Below, piece by piece: positions 54,095 to 64,000 of a stretch of 64,000 nt of DNA; position 1 is the first letter of the stretch; each line of letters begins with the position of its first letter. The notes under the pieces are model-generated. The model was not told the origin of the DNA and searched no databases. It worked only from the letters and a program-made list of their open reading frames with translations. The stretch is from Orrella dioscoreae (GTDB lineage Bacteria > Pseudomonadota > Gammaproteobacteria > Burkholderiales > Burkholderiaceae_B): positions 4,092,001 to 4,156,000 of the forward strand of contig NZ_LT907988.1 in the NCBI RefSeq assembly GCF_900089455.2, given 5' to 3'. The position numbers and the translations under genes were made by a program.

Positions 54095-55696
54095 TCAGCG
54101 TGTCGCGCCTTCCTGCGACACGCAGTTCCTGCCGCGCTGCTTGGCCAGGTAAAGCTGCTTGTCCGCCCTGCCCAGGGCCAGGCTGGCATCCTCTTCGTGC
54201 TGGGGCGTCCACTCCGCCACGCCCAGCGAAACCGTGACCTGGCCGACGAGGGGAAAGTGCGCATCCGCCACGCGTTGCCGAAGCCGCTCGGCCACCACCG
54301 CCGCAAGCGCCAAATCCGTATCGGGCAACAGCACCAGGAACTCCTCTCCACCCGTTCGGCACAGCACGTCGCCGGCACGGGCACAGCTCCGGATGACGTC
54401 GGCCAGGGCAGTCAGCACCTGGTCCCCGACCTCATGGCCATACGTATCGTTCACCTTCTTGAAATGATCGATGTCCAGCTGGATGGCCGCGAAAGACCGG
54501 CGCTCCGCCTGCCATAACGCCAGCGTCTGCCCGAGCAGGCGGCGGTTGCTCAGCTTCGTGAGCGGGTCGGTCTGCACATCCCGCTGGAGCTTGCCGATCC
54601 GCTCATCGAGCAGCTTGATTCCCACCATCAGCGCGCGCTTGAGTTCGAAGGCTTCCACATACCACGCGCGCACGTCGCCAACGTCGTGGCTGCCCTCGGA
54701 CGCGCCCATGCTTCTCGCGCCCGCGGCCAGTGATCGCAACGGCCTCACGATGACGAGCGTGAGCCACCATATCAACCCTCCCCCAAGGACCGTCAGCGGC
54801 AAGGCGATCGCCACCATGGTCAGGATGAGCTTGTCGAGGGGCGCAAGGGTCTGGTGGTAGGGACGCTGTGCCACCACGACCCAGCCGGTGCTGGGCACCG
54901 TGGCGTAACCCGCCAGCATGTCGACGCCATAACTGTTGGTCACTCTCCTCACGCCGTCCCCACCCGAGACCACCGCCTCGTCCAGAAGGGGATTGTTCCG
55001 CACCACGGTGCCGACCCGCGCGGGATCCGGGTGGTACAGCAATGTCAGTTGGCGATCGACGACATACAGATACGAGCCATCCTTGTAGTAATGCTCGCCC
55101 AACAGCTGGCTCAGGCCGCTGCGCCGCTGCAGATAGATGCTGCCTCCCACATACCCCAGGTAGCCGTTGGTGGGCGAGAAGATGGGGTGGGACAGGACCA
55201 CCACCAGGTTGCCCGCCGCCGACATGTAGGGCGCGGAGACGGCGGGTTGGCGTTCACGCAGCGCCTGCGTGGCGCCCTGGGTCCGCAAGACCGTGCCGAG
55301 GGTCGTCAGGTTGGCGGGGGCGACCGCCCTGACCACGCCCGTCGCATCCACGAGAAAGGTGGAGTTGAAATAATCGACCTGCCGCCGCAGCCATTCGTTT
55401 TCCTGCGTCAGCGCGCCGCGCTCGCCGAAATGCCTGCCATAGAAATCGGCGCTGAACGCCAATTGCCGCAATGCCGAACCCAGGTAGCCCTCCGTCATCG
55501 TCGCCAGCTTCGTGGCGTAGACCCGGTTCGTCTCGAGCGTGCCGTCCACGAGCATTTTTCTTTGCACCCAATAGCTGGCAAAGATGCTGGCGCCCAGCAC
55601 GAACACCGCGATGAGCGCGGACAGGAGCAGGATGAGCGCACGCAGGTCGATGCGCGCGTTTTTATTTATCTGTGGCAACGCTGGAGGCAGTCCCAA
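54095..55696 (-). CDS. Membrane diguanylate cyclase with dCACHE-type sensor
   Basis: A 533-residue inner-membrane protein. The first membrane segment is at 21-43 (LILLLSALIAVFVLGASIFA). A 270-residue periplasmic sensor domain of double-CACHE type follows (including YVVDRQLTLLYHPDPARVG). Membrane segment 2 is near 300, then a HAMP-like linker, then GGDEF from about 370. The active site is GGEEF, with an RxxD inhibition site (RAGD) five residues upstream. It makes cyclic di-GMP in response to an outside ligand. It is divergent from a GGDEF-EAL gene. Confidence 0.92.
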   Translation of the reverse strand: MGLPPALPQINKNARIDLRALILLLSALIAVFVLGASIFASYWVQRKMLVDGTLETNRVYATKLATMTEGYLGSALRQLAFSADFYGRHFGERGALTQENEWLRRQVDYFNSTFLVDATGVVRAVAPANLTTLGTVLRTQGATQALRERQPAVSAPYMSAAGNLVVVLSHPIFSPTNGYLGYVGGSIYLQRRSGLSQLLGEHYYKDGSYLYVVDRQLTLLYHPDPARVGTVVRNNPLLDEAVVSGGDGVRRVTNSYGVDMLAGYATVPSTGWVVVAQRPYHQTLAPLDKLILTMVAIALPLTVLGGGLIWWLTLVIVRPLRSLAAGARSMGASEGSHDVGDVRAWYVEAFELKRALMVGIKLLDERIGKLQRDVQTDPLTKLSNRRLLGQTLALWQAERRSFAAIQLDIDHFKKVNDTYGHEVGDQVLTALADVIRSCARAGDVLCRTGGEEFLVLLPDTDLALAAVVAERLRQRVADAHFPLVGQVTVSLGVAEWTPQHEEDASLALGRADKQLYLAKQRGRNCVSQEGATR

Positions 55697-55952
55697 GGAT
55701 TTCCGGACGACACGGTACCGGCACAGGCGGCCGGTAGCAACGCCCCATGCGGCGGCGGCGTTTTTTTCCCATACTCCGGAACAACATGGCTAAAAACAAC
55801 AGGGCAAAACGACACAAAGCGAAATATGAATTTTGAACTAAATAATCCCTTAACATTTCCGCAACGCAACATCGTTTTCCGGCACCTCCTCACCGCTCCC
55901 GACTGACGCGGGTTCATTCCATTACCCTGCCCCCCGGGCCATTGCTGAGGCC

Positions 55953-58565
55953 ATGCCACTGTCCACTCCGCTCGTGGTCCACCACGACGCGCAACGCGCC
56001 GCGCTCGAGCGCGTCATGGCGATCGCCGAGTTCACGCCGGAAGGCGTGCTGAAGCACGCCAATCCCAATTACCTTCGCCTGTTCGGCTATGACGCCGAGA
56101 ATGCGGCGGGCTTGCCCCATCAACGCTTCTGCACCGATGCGTACGCGCAAAGCAGCGAGTACGCGGCATTCTGGCGGCACCTGCGTGACGGACTCTCGCA
56201 CTCGGGCCCGGTCGAGCGGGTGCGGCACGACGGGGCCAGCTGCTGGCTGGAGGCGACGTACACGCCGGTCCTCGACGAGGCCGGCAAGGTCCTGCAGATT
56301 CTCAAGATCGCCACGGACATCACCGAGCGTTTCCATGCGGAACGCGCGCGCCAGCAGCATATGGAACGCCTGGCGCTGGTGGCCGACGCGAGCGACTCGG
56401 CCGTGATCATCAGCGACGCGGCGTCGGCCATCGTGTACGTCAACGCGGGATTCAGCCGCATGTTCGGCTGGCGCGTCGAAGAAGTCGTCGGCCTGCGCCC
56501 GATTCCCCTGCTGAGCCGCAGCAAGGACGAGGCCACGGAGCGCGTCTACCAGGAGGCGCTGCGCGGGGGCCACTCGCTGGAAGGAGAGGAACTCGTCCAC
56601 GGCAAGGACGGCCAGCGATACTGGGCGAAGATCATCAGCAATCCGGTCTCGGACGCGCAAGGCTGCTGGCAACTGACCGTCACCATCCTCACCGACATCA
56701 CGCGCGCCAAGATGTATGAGGTGCTCCAGCAGCGCGCACTGGAGGCCATGGCGCGGGAACGCCCGCTGGGCGAGGTCCTGGAAGGCATCTGCGAGGAAGT
56801 CGAGCGCATCGCGCCGGAGGTCACTGCCTCCATCCTCGAGGTGGACGCACACGGCAGGCTGCGCCCGCTGGCGGCGCCGAATCTTCCACGCGCGCTCAGC
56901 ACGCAGCTCGACGGCGTCGAGATCGGGCCGTGCGTGGGCTCCTGCGGCACGGCCGCCTGGCGCAACGAGGCCGTGCGGGCCGACGACATCGCCAGCGACC
57001 CGCTCTGGCAGGACTACAGCCATCTGGTGCTGCCGCTGGGATACCGAGGCTGCTGGTCGACGCCCGTGCGCAACAGCCAGGGCCGCGTCATCGGCACCTT
57101 CGCCTTTTATTTCAGCAAGACGGGCAGTCCAAGCTCGGTCACGTTCCACCAGCAATTGGTGGAGGCGTGCACGCATCTGTGCGCCCTGGCGATGGAGCGC
57201 GAGCAGGGCAGGCAACGCATCCGCCAGCTGGCCTTCTATGACTCGCTGACGGGGCTGCCCAACCGCAGGCTGACGCAGGCCAAGGCCGAGCAGGCCATCA
57301 CCGCGGCCAACCGCGACGGCACGCAGCTGGCGGTGCTGTTCATCGATCTGGATCGCTTCAAGCAGGTCAACGATTCGCTCGGCCATCCGGCCGGCGACGA
57401 GCTGCTGCAGCAAAGCGCCAAGCGGCTGGCGGGCCTGATGGGCCCCTCGGACACGCTTGGCCGCCAATCCGGGGACGAGTTCGTGGTGGTCCTGTCCGGC
57501 CGCGACGCGGTGTCCGCCAACGATGCCGTCAGGCGTATCCAGGCCGTCCTCTCGGAACCCTTCTGCGTCGCCGGCACCACCCTGTCCATCACCTGCAGCG
57601 TGGGCATCGCCATGTATCCCGCCAGCGCGCGGGACATGGACACCCTGCTTCAACAGGCGGACATCGCCATGTACCAGGCAAAGAAGCGCGGGCGCGGCAG
57701 CCTGAGCTTCTTCAGCGCCGAGATGGACCAGCTGGCGCAGGAACGCCTGATGCTGGAAGGCGCGTTGCGCCTGGCAATCCAGTCCGGCCAGTTGCATCTG
57801 CAATACCAGCCGCAGGTCGCGCTCGAGAGCGGCGAACTGTATGGCGTCGAGGCATTGGCGCGCTGGACGCATCCCGTCCTGGGCACGATCTCGCCCGCGC
57901 GCTTCATTCCCCTGGCGGAGGAATGCGGACTGATCGCCGACCTCGGCTTGTGGGCGATACGCGAAGCATGCCGCCAGCTTTCCGCATGGCGGGCGAAAGG
58001 ACTCGCGGTCCCCGCCATTTCGGTGAACCTGTCACCCACCAGTTTCCACAATCTGGCCTTGCCCCAGATGGTTGCGGACACCCTGCGCCTCCATCGCCTG
58101 GATGCCAAGGACCTGACGCTGGAGCTGACGGAAAACATCCTCCTCGACACCAACCCGTACACCATGAAGACGATCTCGGCGCTGTCCGAGCAGGGCATAC
58201 GCCTGTCGATGGACGATTTCGGCACGGGTTACTCCAGCCTCAGCTACCTGCGGCGCCTGCCGGTGTCGGAACTGAAGCTGGACCAGAGTTTCGTCGCGGA
58301 CCTGGAGCAGGATCCGGCCGCGCGGGCGCTGAGCAACGCCATCCTGGGCATCGGCCAGAGCCTGCGCCTGACCGTGGTGGCGGAAGGCGTCGAGACCGAT
58401 GGCCAGACGCGCATCCTGCGTGCGCAGGGCTACCCCGTGGCGCAAGGCTACCTGTTCTCCCGGCCCCTCTCTCCCCAGGACATGGAGACCTGGATGACCT
58501 CCGCCCTCCCGACGACCGATGGGACGGCGAACGGCGGCGCGGGGCCTCCCCCGGCCGGGACCTGA
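55953..58565 (+). CDS. PAS-PAS-GAF-GGDEF-EAL cyclic di-GMP phosphodiesterase/cyclase
   Basis: An 870-residue soluble sensor. Two PAS domains lie at about 20-250, a GAF domain at about 270-400, GGDEF at about 425-590 and EAL at about 600-855. The cyclase site reads SGDEF and the RxxD inhibition site is degraded (GPSD). The EAL site keeps every catalytic residue (GVEALARW, NLSPTSF, ELTEN, DDFGTGYSS, LKLDQSF, AEGVET). So hydrolysis is likely and synthesis possible. No membrane segment is seen. It probably counters the adjacent diguanylate cyclase. Confidence 0.92.
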   Translation: MPLSTPLVVHHDAQRAALERVMAIAEFTPEGVLKHANPNYLRLFGYDAENAAGLPHQRFCTDAYAQSSEYAAFWRHLRDGLSHSGPVERVRHDGASCWLEATYTPVLDEAGKVLQILKIATDITERFHAERARQQHMERLALVADASDSAVIISDAASAIVYVNAGFSRMFGWRVEEVVGLRPIPLLSRSKDEATERVYQEALRGGHSLEGEELVHGKDGQRYWAKIISNPVSDAQGCWQLTVTILTDITRAKMYEVLQQRALEAMARERPLGEVLEGICEEVERIAPEVTASILEVDAHGRLRPLAAPNLPRALSTQLDGVEIGPCVGSCGTAAWRNEAVRADDIASDPLWQDYSHLVLPLGYRGCWSTPVRNSQGRVIGTFAFYFSKTGSPSSVTFHQQLVEACTHLCALAMEREQGRQRIRQLAFYDSLTGLPNRRLTQAKAEQAITAANRDGTQLAVLFIDLDRFKQVNDSLGHPAGDELLQQSAKRLAGLMGPSDTLGRQSGDEFVVVLSGRDAVSANDAVRRIQAVLSEPFCVAGTTLSITCSVGIAMYPASARDMDTLLQQADIAMYQAKKRGRGSLSFFSAEMDQLAQERLMLEGALRLAIQSGQLHLQYQPQVALESGELYGVEALARWTHPVLGTISPARFIPLAEECGLIADLGLWAIREACRQLSAWRAKGLAVPAISVNLSPTSFHNLALPQMVADTLRLHRLDAKDLTLELTENILLDTNPYTMKTISALSEQGIRLSMDDFGTGYSSLSYLRRLPVSELKLDQSFVADLEQDPAARALSNAILGIGQSLRLTVVAEGVETDGQTRILRAQGYPVAQGYLFSRPLSPQDMETWMTSALPTTDGTANGGAGPPPAGT

Positions 58566-58696
58566 AGCACCGCCTCAGACCTGCACTCCCCTCCCCCTTT
58601 CCCCGGCACGGGCGAACACACACGCGCATCAAGACTGACGGTCATGCACGGCCGTCAGCGTCAGATAGCGTGCGTCACACGTGCCGCAACGCTGGC

Positions 58697-58713
58697 GCCC
58701 CCGTTCCGGGGGC
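58697..58713. terminator. 7-bp GC hairpin upstream of the chemoreceptor gene
   Basis: GCCCCCG pairs with CGGGGGC over TTC, without a T-run. A second repeat, CTGACGG/CCGTCAG (58635-58658), lies 40 bases upstream. Together they may weakly end the EAL gene transcript. Confidence 0.3.
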
Positions 58714-58768
58714 CTTGCGGGAATTCCTGACCTAGCCCCTACCTTTTGAAGAAGTTGGAGTTTTCTAC

Positions 58769-60382
58769 ATGAAGAACCTGCCCATACGGATCGGCATATT
58801 GCTGGTGCTGGCATTGATGTCCCTGGCGCTGTGGTCGGCCATCGGCGCGAACTGGTTTAACGCCAGGTCGGCAGACCAGGGTTTCGAGGATTTCTACCGC
58901 ATTTCCAGCGAGCGGATACAACCCGCCAAGGATCTGCAGAACGCCTTCACGGCCAACCGCCTGTGGATGGCCGTGGCCCACCGCAACTTCCTGCAGGGCG
59001 ATACGGCCAGCGTCGTTGCCGCCCTGGACCGCGCCGCGGAGGCCTTGAAGGTCGTGAGCGCCGTCAACGAGAAGAACAAGGACAGCGCCGGCAACAACGC
59101 GTGGCCGGAAGTGACGCGACTGGCCGAACAGTACGGCAGCCTGCTGTCCCAATACACCGAGCTGTCTACCTCCGCCGCAGCGGGCCTGCTGCGCGGGGAC
59201 GAGAGCATCTATCTGGCCAATATCGACCGGCGCGGGCAACTGAGCACGCAGGCCGACGAGGTGGTGGTGGAATTCTTCAGGCTCATGGACCAGGCGAGCC
59301 TCGAAGTGCTGGCCGAAGCACAGGACAGGCTGCAACTGGCCGGCACCATCACGGTGGCCCTGCTCGTTCTGAGCCTGCTTGTCATCCCGGCATGCTGGTT
59401 GTATCTCTCGCGCCATGTGATGCGCCCCTTGCGCGACGCCGGCCAGGCCGTGGCACGAATCGCGTCGGGAGATCTGACCCAACGCATCGAGGTCGACTCA
59501 CGCAACGAGATCGGCCAGTTGCTGGCGGCGCTGCGCCAGATGCAGGACAGCCTGGGGCGCGTCGTCTCCCAGGTGCTGCATGGCGTCGACGAGATCAACA
59601 CGGGAGCCGCCGAAATCGCGCAAGGCAATCATGACCTGAGCCGTCGGACGGAAGAGCAGGCCGCCTCGCTGGAGGAAACCGCCGCCAGCATGGAAGAGCT
59701 CGCTTCCACCGTCCGCCAGAACGCCGACAACGCCCGCCAGGCGGACCAGCTCGCCTCGACCAGCATGGACGTGGCCAGCCGCGGCGGCAACGTCGTGTCG
59801 GAAGTCGTGACGACGATGGACGACATCTCCGAAAGCTCCAACCGGATCGCGGAAATCGTCAGCGTCATCGACGGCATCGCGTTCCAGACGAACATCCTCG
59901 CCCTGAACGCCGCGGTGGAAGCGGCGCGCGCAGGCGAACAGGGCAAAGGCTTCGCCGTCGTGGCGGGCGAGGTCCGTTCGCTCGCCCAGCGCAGCGCCCA
60001 GGCAGCCAAGGAGATCAAGAGTCTCATCGAAGAGTCCGCCAGCCGGGTCCAGGTGGGGTCGAGCCAGGTGCAACGCGCAGGCCAGACCATGCGCGACATC
60101 GTGGATGCGGTAAAGCGCGTCACCGACATCATGGCCGAGATCGCCGCGGCGTCGCAGGAGCAGAGCACCGGCATCGAGCAGGTCAACCACGCCATCACCC
60201 AGATGGACGCCGTGACCCAGCAAAACGCGGCACTGGTCGAGGAGTCCGCGGCCGCCGCCAGCTCACTGGAAGAGCAGGCGCGCCAACTGCGCCAGGCCGT
60301 GTCGGTGTTCAAGGTCAGCGACGCGGCCGCGGTGGTGCAGGCGCCCAGCCTGCGCCACGACGCCGTCCTGCTGCCCGCTTGA
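58769..60382 (+). CDS. Methyl-accepting chemotaxis protein
   Basis: A 537-residue chemoreceptor with a Tar-like layout. Membrane segment 1 is at 5-25, a four-helix-bundle periplasmic domain spans about 30-185, segment 2 is near 190-210, and HAMP ([22 protein letters not shown]) and the signalling domain follow. The hairpin tip [20 protein letters not shown] is the conserved CheA/CheW contact. The C-terminus lacks a NWETF-like CheR tether. [11 protein letters not shown]-type methylation stretches are present. Ligand unknown. Confidence 0.93.
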   Translation: MKNLPIRIGILLVLALMSLALWSAIGANWFNARSADQGFEDFYRISSERIQPAKDLQNAFTANRLWMAVAHRNFLQGDTASVVAALDRAAEALKVVSAVNEKNKDSAGNNAWPEVTRLAEQYGSLLSQYTELSTSAAAGLLRGDESIYLANIDRRGQLSTQADEVVVEFFRLMDQASLEVLAEAQDRLQLAGTITVALLVLSLLVIPACWLYLSRHVMRPLRDAGQAVARIASGDLTQRIEVDSRNEIGQLLAALRQMQDSLGRVVSQVLHGVDEINTGAAEIAQGNHDLSRRTEEQAASLEETAASMEELASTVRQNADNARQADQLASTSMDVASRGGNVVSEVVTTMDDISESSNRIAEIVSVIDGIAFQTNILALNAAVEAARAGEQGKGFAVVAGEVRSLAQRSAQAAKEIKSLIEESASRVQVGSSQVQRAGQTMRDIVDAVKRVTDIMAEIAAASQEQSTGIEQVNHAITQMDAVTQQNAALVEESAAAASSLEEQARQLRQAVSVFKVSDAAAVVQAPSLRHDAVLLPA

Positions 60383-60565
60383 TGGCGGCCAGCCGCGCCA
60401 CGCTCAGGTAAAGTACGGACCGATTGCATGCGTCGTCCGCAAGACCGGCCCCCCCCCGGATTTTGGTAATTTTGCGGATCGCTCCCGCGAAATACTGATT
60501 CTGGTGATGGCCGTGGCGCGCGGTCTGGCCGACAATCAGACTCCTCTCCCTGGAAGCCAGGATCG

Positions 60566-61249
60566 ATGTCCTTGCGCGAACTCGCCGCCGACCTTGCCCT
60601 GCCCGCCCCCGTCCTGCTGGTGGAGGACGACCCCTTGGTGCGCCGCCGGCTGGAAGGCCTGCTGCTGCAACTGGGTTACGCCGGCGAAGCCCTGGTCTTC
60701 GCCGACTCGCTGGCCACGGCGCGCGCCTGCCTGGCCAACCAGCCCATCGCGCTGGCGCTGGTGGACCTGGGCCTGCCCGATGGCAGCGGCATCGATCTCA
60801 TCGCCGACCTGCGCGCCACCGATCCCGGCCTGGGTATCCTGGTGATATCCGCCTGGAGCACGCAGGACGCCATCCTGGCCGCCTTGCGTGCGGGCGCTAC
60901 CGGCTATGTGGTGAAGGAACGCGACGACCTGGAAGTCGCCCTGGCCCTGCGCAGCGTGCTGCGGGGCGGCGCCCCCATCGATCCCTTCATCGCCCGCCGC
61001 ATCATCGAGGAACTGCACCCCGGCGCGACGGAACAGGAGGCCAGCCCGCCCGAAGGACGCCTGAGCCCGCGCGAACACCAGATCCTGCGACTGGTCGCCG
61101 AAGGGCTGGGCAACCGGGAAATCGCCGAGCAGATCTTCCTGTCGCGCTATACCGTCGAGTGCCACATCAAGCACATCTACCGCAAGCTCGCCGTCAACTC
61201 GCGCACACGGGCGGTGCACGCGGCGCGCACCCGTGGGCTGCTGGAGTGA
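60566..61249 (+). CDS. LuxR-family response regulator (NarL type)
   Basis: A 227-residue regulator. The receiver domain (about 15-130) has acidic residues in VLLVEDDPLVRRR, the phosphoacceptor Asp in ALVDLGLPDGSG and Lys in GYVVKERDD. The C-terminal LuxR helix-turn-helix is LSPREHQILRLVAEGLGNREIAEQ. The kinase gene follows after 10 bases, so this is a two-component pair. The target genes are not identified. Confidence 0.93.
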   Translation: MSLRELAADLALPAPVLLVEDDPLVRRRLEGLLLQLGYAGEALVFADSLATARACLANQPIALALVDLGLPDGSGIDLIADLRATDPGLGILVISAWSTQDAILAALRAGATGYVVKERDDLEVALALRSVLRGGAPIDPFIARRIIEELHPGATEQEASPPEGRLSPREHQILRLVAEGLGNREIAEQIFLSRYTVECHIKHIYRKLAVNSRTRAVHAARTRGLLE

Positions 61250-61259
61250 GGGAGATCCA

Positions 61260-63131
61260 GTGAGGGGGCTGGGGTGGCTGGGGTGGCTATGGCTGCTGCT
61301 GTGCATGCCTGCCACCGCCGCCTGGGCCAACCCCGCCGAAGCACCGGCGCAATCGGGCTGCGTGGCACGCATCCTGGCCGTTCACACGGCCGCCGATGTT
61401 CCCGGCGGCCATCGTGCCATCACCACCTGGCAAAAGGTCACACTGCCGGATGACTGGCTCCGACGCCGCCCCGGCGAGGGCGGATCGGTGTGGTACCGCA
61501 TAAGCTGGGACCGCGACTGCCCTGGCGACCGGGACAACGCCATTGCCCTGGTGCTGCAATCGATCGTGCTGGCGGGCCAGGTGTATGTCAACGACACCCT
61601 GCTGTGGCAGGACGCGCATCAGACCGAACCCCTGTCGCGCAGCTGGAACATGCCCCGCTACTGGCTGCTGCCCGAAGCCTGGCTGCTGCCCGGGGTGAAT
61701 ACGCTGTGGATCCGGGCAACGAGCGTGGCCGGCCAGTCGCTGGGACTCGGGCCCGTCCATCTGGGCGCCCCCCAGGCAATGCAGCAACGCTACGACACGC
61801 TGTGGTGGCAGAACCGCACGCTCATCCTCATCAACATCATCGTCTCCGGCGTGATGGCGGCCCTGTTCTTCTGCATCTGGGTCGTCAGGCGGGAACAGAC
61901 GGCGTATGGCTGGTATGCGCTCATGTCCCTGTTCTGGGGACTGTTCATCGTCAATGTGCTGCTCACCGAGCCCTTGCCACTCGTGGGGACGCCCGGGATG
62001 GCCAGGCTCAACACCATTGCGCTGCTGCTGTCCGTTGCCTGCTTCTGCCTGTTCACCTGGCGTTTCAGCGACCAGCGTCTGCCTCGCACCGAACGTGGCC
62101 TCTGGCTGCTGACCGGCGGCCTGGTGGTGCTCCAACTCGCGGCGCCGGACGCGCTGGCCGGCAAGGCCCAATTACTGGGACTGGTGGTTGCCAGCACCCT
62201 CTTCGTCCTCAACGGCATGACGTTCCTGGCGCACGCGTTGCGCACCCGGTCACGTGAACACGGCTTGCTGGCTGCCTGCCTGCTGGCGCTGGTCATCACC
62301 AATATCCATGACCTGCTCGCCATTCTCTCGATCATCCCCAGCAGGCCACCCCTTTCGCCCTACACCAGCATCGTCATCACCCTTTCCCTGTCAGGCATCC
62401 TGGGCTTGCGCCACGCGCACAACGTGCAGCGCATCGCCCGCTTCAACGAGGAGCTTGCCGACAACGTCGCGCGGGCGCGCACCGAGCTGGCCGACACGCT
62501 GGCGCGGGAGCATGCACTGGAACTGAGCCACACCCGCCTGCAGGACCGCCTGCGCATCGCCCATGACCTGCACGACGGCGTGGGCGGATCGCTGGTGCAC
62601 ATGATGGCGTCGGTGGAGTTGGGAGAAGAGTCGCTGGCGCGCGCGCGCGTGCTGTCGATGCTGAAGCTGCTGCGCGACGACCTGCGCCAGGCCATCGACA
62701 ATGACGCCAGCGCGGGCGTCGACGCGCCCGCCACGCCACAGGCGTGGATCGCGCCGGTGCGTTATCGCTATACGCAATTGTTCGATGCGCTGGACATGGC
62801 GGTGACGTGGCAGGTTGCGGCGCAATGGCAGGCGCGCCCCTCGGCGCTGCAATGCCTGGCGCTCACGCGCTTCCTGGAAGAGGCCCTGACCAACGTGATC
62901 AAGCACAGCCATGCCCGGCAGGTTCGGGTGTGGCTCGAAATGCCCGCGCACGCCGTGCTGGTGCTGGGCATCGAGGACGACGGCACCGGCTTCGATGTGG
63001 CGGCAGTGCGCCAGGCCGGCATCAGCGTGGGCATGAACAGCATGCACACGCGCATCGCGCGCGTGGGCGGGACGCTGGAAGTGGACGCGCGGCCAGGCAG
63101 GACGACCCTGGCCGCGCGCGTGTCCTTATGA
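61260..63131 (+). CDS. 7TM-type sensor histidine kinase
   Basis: A 623-residue membrane kinase. After a signal peptide, a periplasmic jelly-roll-like domain of about 160 residues (7TMR-DISM-type) precedes seven hydrophobic segments. A coiled coil leads to the H-box [16 protein letters not shown], of HisKA_3 type, and an HATPase domain ([27 protein letters not shown]). Start: GTG 61260 has GGGAG five bases upstream and gives a signal peptide ([20 protein letters not shown]); the earlier in-frame ATG 61233 is inside the regulator gene. It phosphorylates the NarL-type regulator. Confidence 0.9.
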   Translation: MRGLGWLGWLWLLLCMPATAAWANPAEAPAQSGCVARILAVHTAADVPGGHRAITTWQKVTLPDDWLRRRPGEGGSVWYRISWDRDCPGDRDNAIALVLQSIVLAGQVYVNDTLLWQDAHQTEPLSRSWNMPRYWLLPEAWLLPGVNTLWIRATSVAGQSLGLGPVHLGAPQAMQQRYDTLWWQNRTLILINIIVSGVMAALFFCIWVVRREQTAYGWYALMSLFWGLFIVNVLLTEPLPLVGTPGMARLNTIALLLSVACFCLFTWRFSDQRLPRTERGLWLLTGGLVVLQLAAPDALAGKAQLLGLVVASTLFVLNGMTFLAHALRTRSREHGLLAACLLALVITNIHDLLAILSIIPSRPPLSPYTSIVITLSLSGILGLRHAHNVQRIARFNEELADNVARARTELADTLAREHALELSHTRLQDRLRIAHDLHDGVGGSLVHMMASVELGEESLARARVLSMLKLLRDDLRQAIDNDASAGVDAPATPQAWIAPVRYRYTQLFDALDMAVTWQVAAQWQARPSALQCLALTRFLEEALTNVIKHSHARQVRVWLEMPAHAVLVLGIEDDGTGFDVAAVRQAGISVGMNSMHTRIARVGGTLEVDARPGRTTLAARVSL

Positions 63132-63572
63132 ACCCAGCTTCAGCGTGCCCTTCATGATGGCCCAGTGGCCGGGGAAGGAGCAGAAGTAGGCATAGGTTTC
63201 GCCTGCCTTCAGCTTGGCCACGTCGACGGTGACCGTGGCGGTTTCGCCGCCACCGATGACCTTGGTGTGCGCCAGCACACGCTCGTCGCCCTGCTTCACG
63301 TAGTCATTGTTCAGGCCGGCGGCAATGCCGGCCGTGGCGGCGCCCTGCATGTCGGACTGCTTGGTCAGCACCCAGTTGTGGCCCATCGCGTTACGCGGCA
63401 GCTTGCCAGTGTGCTTGAGGGTCACGGTGAAGGTCTTGCACGACTTGTCGACCGTGACGTCCTTGACGTTGAACTGCATCGCGTCATTGCTTTCGATCAC
63501 TTGCTCGCACTGGGCGGCCCAGAGGGGGGTCGAGCAGGCGAACAGCAAGGCGGCGGCGGCGATTCTGCGCAT
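63126..63572 (-). CDS. azu: Azurin
   Basis: A 148-residue blue copper protein exported to the periplasm. The signal peptide is 1-19 ([19 protein letters not shown]). Mature sequence begins [18 protein letters not shown]. Copper ligands are His in AMGHNWVL and Cys-His-Met in [14 protein letters not shown]. It carries electrons to nitrite reductase, oxidases or cytochrome c peroxidase. Its stop overlaps the convergent histidine-kinase gene by 6 bases. An FNR-like site lies upstream. Confidence 0.95.
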   Translation of the reverse strand: MRRIAAAALLFACSTPLWAAQCEQVIESNDAMQFNVKDVTVDKSCKTFTVTLKHTGKLPRNAMGHNWVLTKQSDMQGAATAGIAAGLNNDYVKQGDERVLAHTKVIGGGETATVTVDVAKLKAGETYAYFCSFPGHWAIMKGTLKLGS

Positions 63573-63642
63573 GATGGGGTGCTCCAAGGGCATGAAAAAG
63601 TGGAAGACAGCACCATTGGAGCAGGCCCCACGCGCGCGGGCC

Positions 63643-63656
63643 TTGCGCAAGATCAA
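63643..63656. promoter_or_regulatory. FNR-like half-palindrome upstream of azurin
   Basis: TTGCGCAAGATCAA keeps a full right half (ATCAA) and TTG of the left half. A weak -10 (TCCAAT on the minus strand, 63615-63620) would put its centre at -41.5. Azurin genes are FNR/Anr targets in pseudomonads. Confidence 0.35.
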
Positions 63657-63662
63657 GCAGGA

Positions 63663-64000
63663 TCAGGTGCGCGGCAGCGTGACGCCGGTCTGGCCCTGGT
63701 ATTTGCCGCCACGGTCGCGATACGACGTTTCGCAGATCTCGTCGCTTTCCAGGAACAGCATCTGCGCGCAGCCTTCGCCCGCGTAGATCTTGGCCGGCAA
63801 CGGCGTGGTGTTCGAGAACTCCAGTGTCACATGGCCTTCCCACTCGGGCTCGAGCGGCGTGACGTTCACGATGATGCCGCAACGGGCATAGGTGCTCTTG
63901 CCCAGGCAGATGGTCAGCACGCTGCGCGGAATGCGGAAATATTCCACCGTGCGGGCCAGCGCGAAGGAGTTCGGCGGAATGATGCAGACATCACCCTTGA
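63663..64000 (-). CDS. dcd: dCTP deaminase, 3' part
   Basis: The visible 112 residues are the C-terminal part of Dcd, which deaminates dCTP to dUTP. Its start lies beyond the right edge. Recognisable stretches are [46 protein letters not shown] (the active-site Glu and Arg) and [11 protein letters not shown]. The frame is uninterrupted to the edge. It is upstream of azurin, on the same strand. Confidence 0.94.
   Translation of the reverse strand, partial: KGDVCIIPPNSFALARTVEYFRIPRSVLTICLGKSTYARCGIIVNVTPLEPEWEGHVTLEFSNTTPLPAKIYAGEGCAQMLFLESDEICETSYRDRGGKYQGQTGVTLPRT

Noticed and set aside
58625-58660. A sigma-28 promoter for the chemoreceptor gene
   Set aside because: TCAA and GCCGTCAG blocks occur but are 18 bases apart instead of 15 and diverge from TAAA/GCCGATAA.

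Overview
The window is about 64 kb of high-GC, gene-dense chromosome. Protein families and neighbourhoods (urtABCDE, wbpO/wbpP, gcvTHP behind a tandem glycine riboswitch, azurin, coq7, tripartite TRAP uptake with CoA enzymes) point to a betaproteobacterium of the order Burkholderiales, most likely Alcaligenaceae (Bordetella/Achromobacter-like). The genus is inferred from protein character only. No tRNA, rRNA, prophage, insertion sequence or CRISPR array was seen; the only accessory-looking item is one toxin-antitoxin pair.

Layout. 1-2.4 kb: sulfur genes (a truncated multi-rhodanese sulfurtransferase, a YeeE/YedE transporter, a tiny Cys-containing secreted protein). 2.4-8.1 kb: urea ABC transporter urtABCDE on the minus strand behind a textbook sigma-54 promoter. 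8.5-11.5 kb: pgm and pgi. 11.4-23.2 kb: a minus-strand surface-glycan cluster with a WecA-like initiating transferase, WbpO and WbpP (route to UDP-GalNAcA), an MVF-type flippase, an asparagine-synthase-like amidotransferase and three GT4 genes, one a fusion of two complete GT4 domains. No polymerase or chain-length regulator is recognisable. 23.2-23.9 kb: a non-coding region with a strong minus-strand promoter, a perfect intrinsic terminator and an 8-bp dyad, read here as a candidate small RNA or transcribed leader. 23.9-29.9 kb: coq7, an OsmC-like gene, thyA-folA, an amidase and a YdgA-family protein.

29.9-40.5 kb is the most system-like part. An IclR-type regulator, a divergent GH88 unsaturated-uronyl hydrolase and a nine-gene minus-strand operon (FAH-family dehydratase-like protein, TRAP DctQMP, two MaoC-like hydratases, enoyl-CoA hydratase, acyl-CoA dehydrogenase, class III CoA-transferase) are tied together by two nearly identical 23-bp sites. 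Both sites sit exactly 13 bp upstream of a -35 box with a 17-bp spacer. This looks like a two-promoter regulon for taking up and degrading an unidentified organic (sugar-type) acid.

40.5-46.2 kb: gcvP, gcvH and gcvT under a tandem glycine riboswitch, then a superoxide dismutase. 46.4-47.1 kb: a HigBA-like toxin-antitoxin pair. 47.1-54.1 kb: a flavoprotein, a large basic amino-acid decarboxylase, a di-haem cytochrome c peroxidase with an FNR/Anr-type palindrome upstream, and a secreted PIG-L deacetylase with a C-terminal propeller-like region. 54.1-63.1 kb: signalling genes (membrane diguanylate cyclase, PAS-PAS-GAF-GGDEF-EAL protein, chemoreceptor, LuxR-type response regulator with its histidine kinase). 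The window ends with azurin, a possible electron donor to the peroxidase, and a truncated dCTP deaminase.
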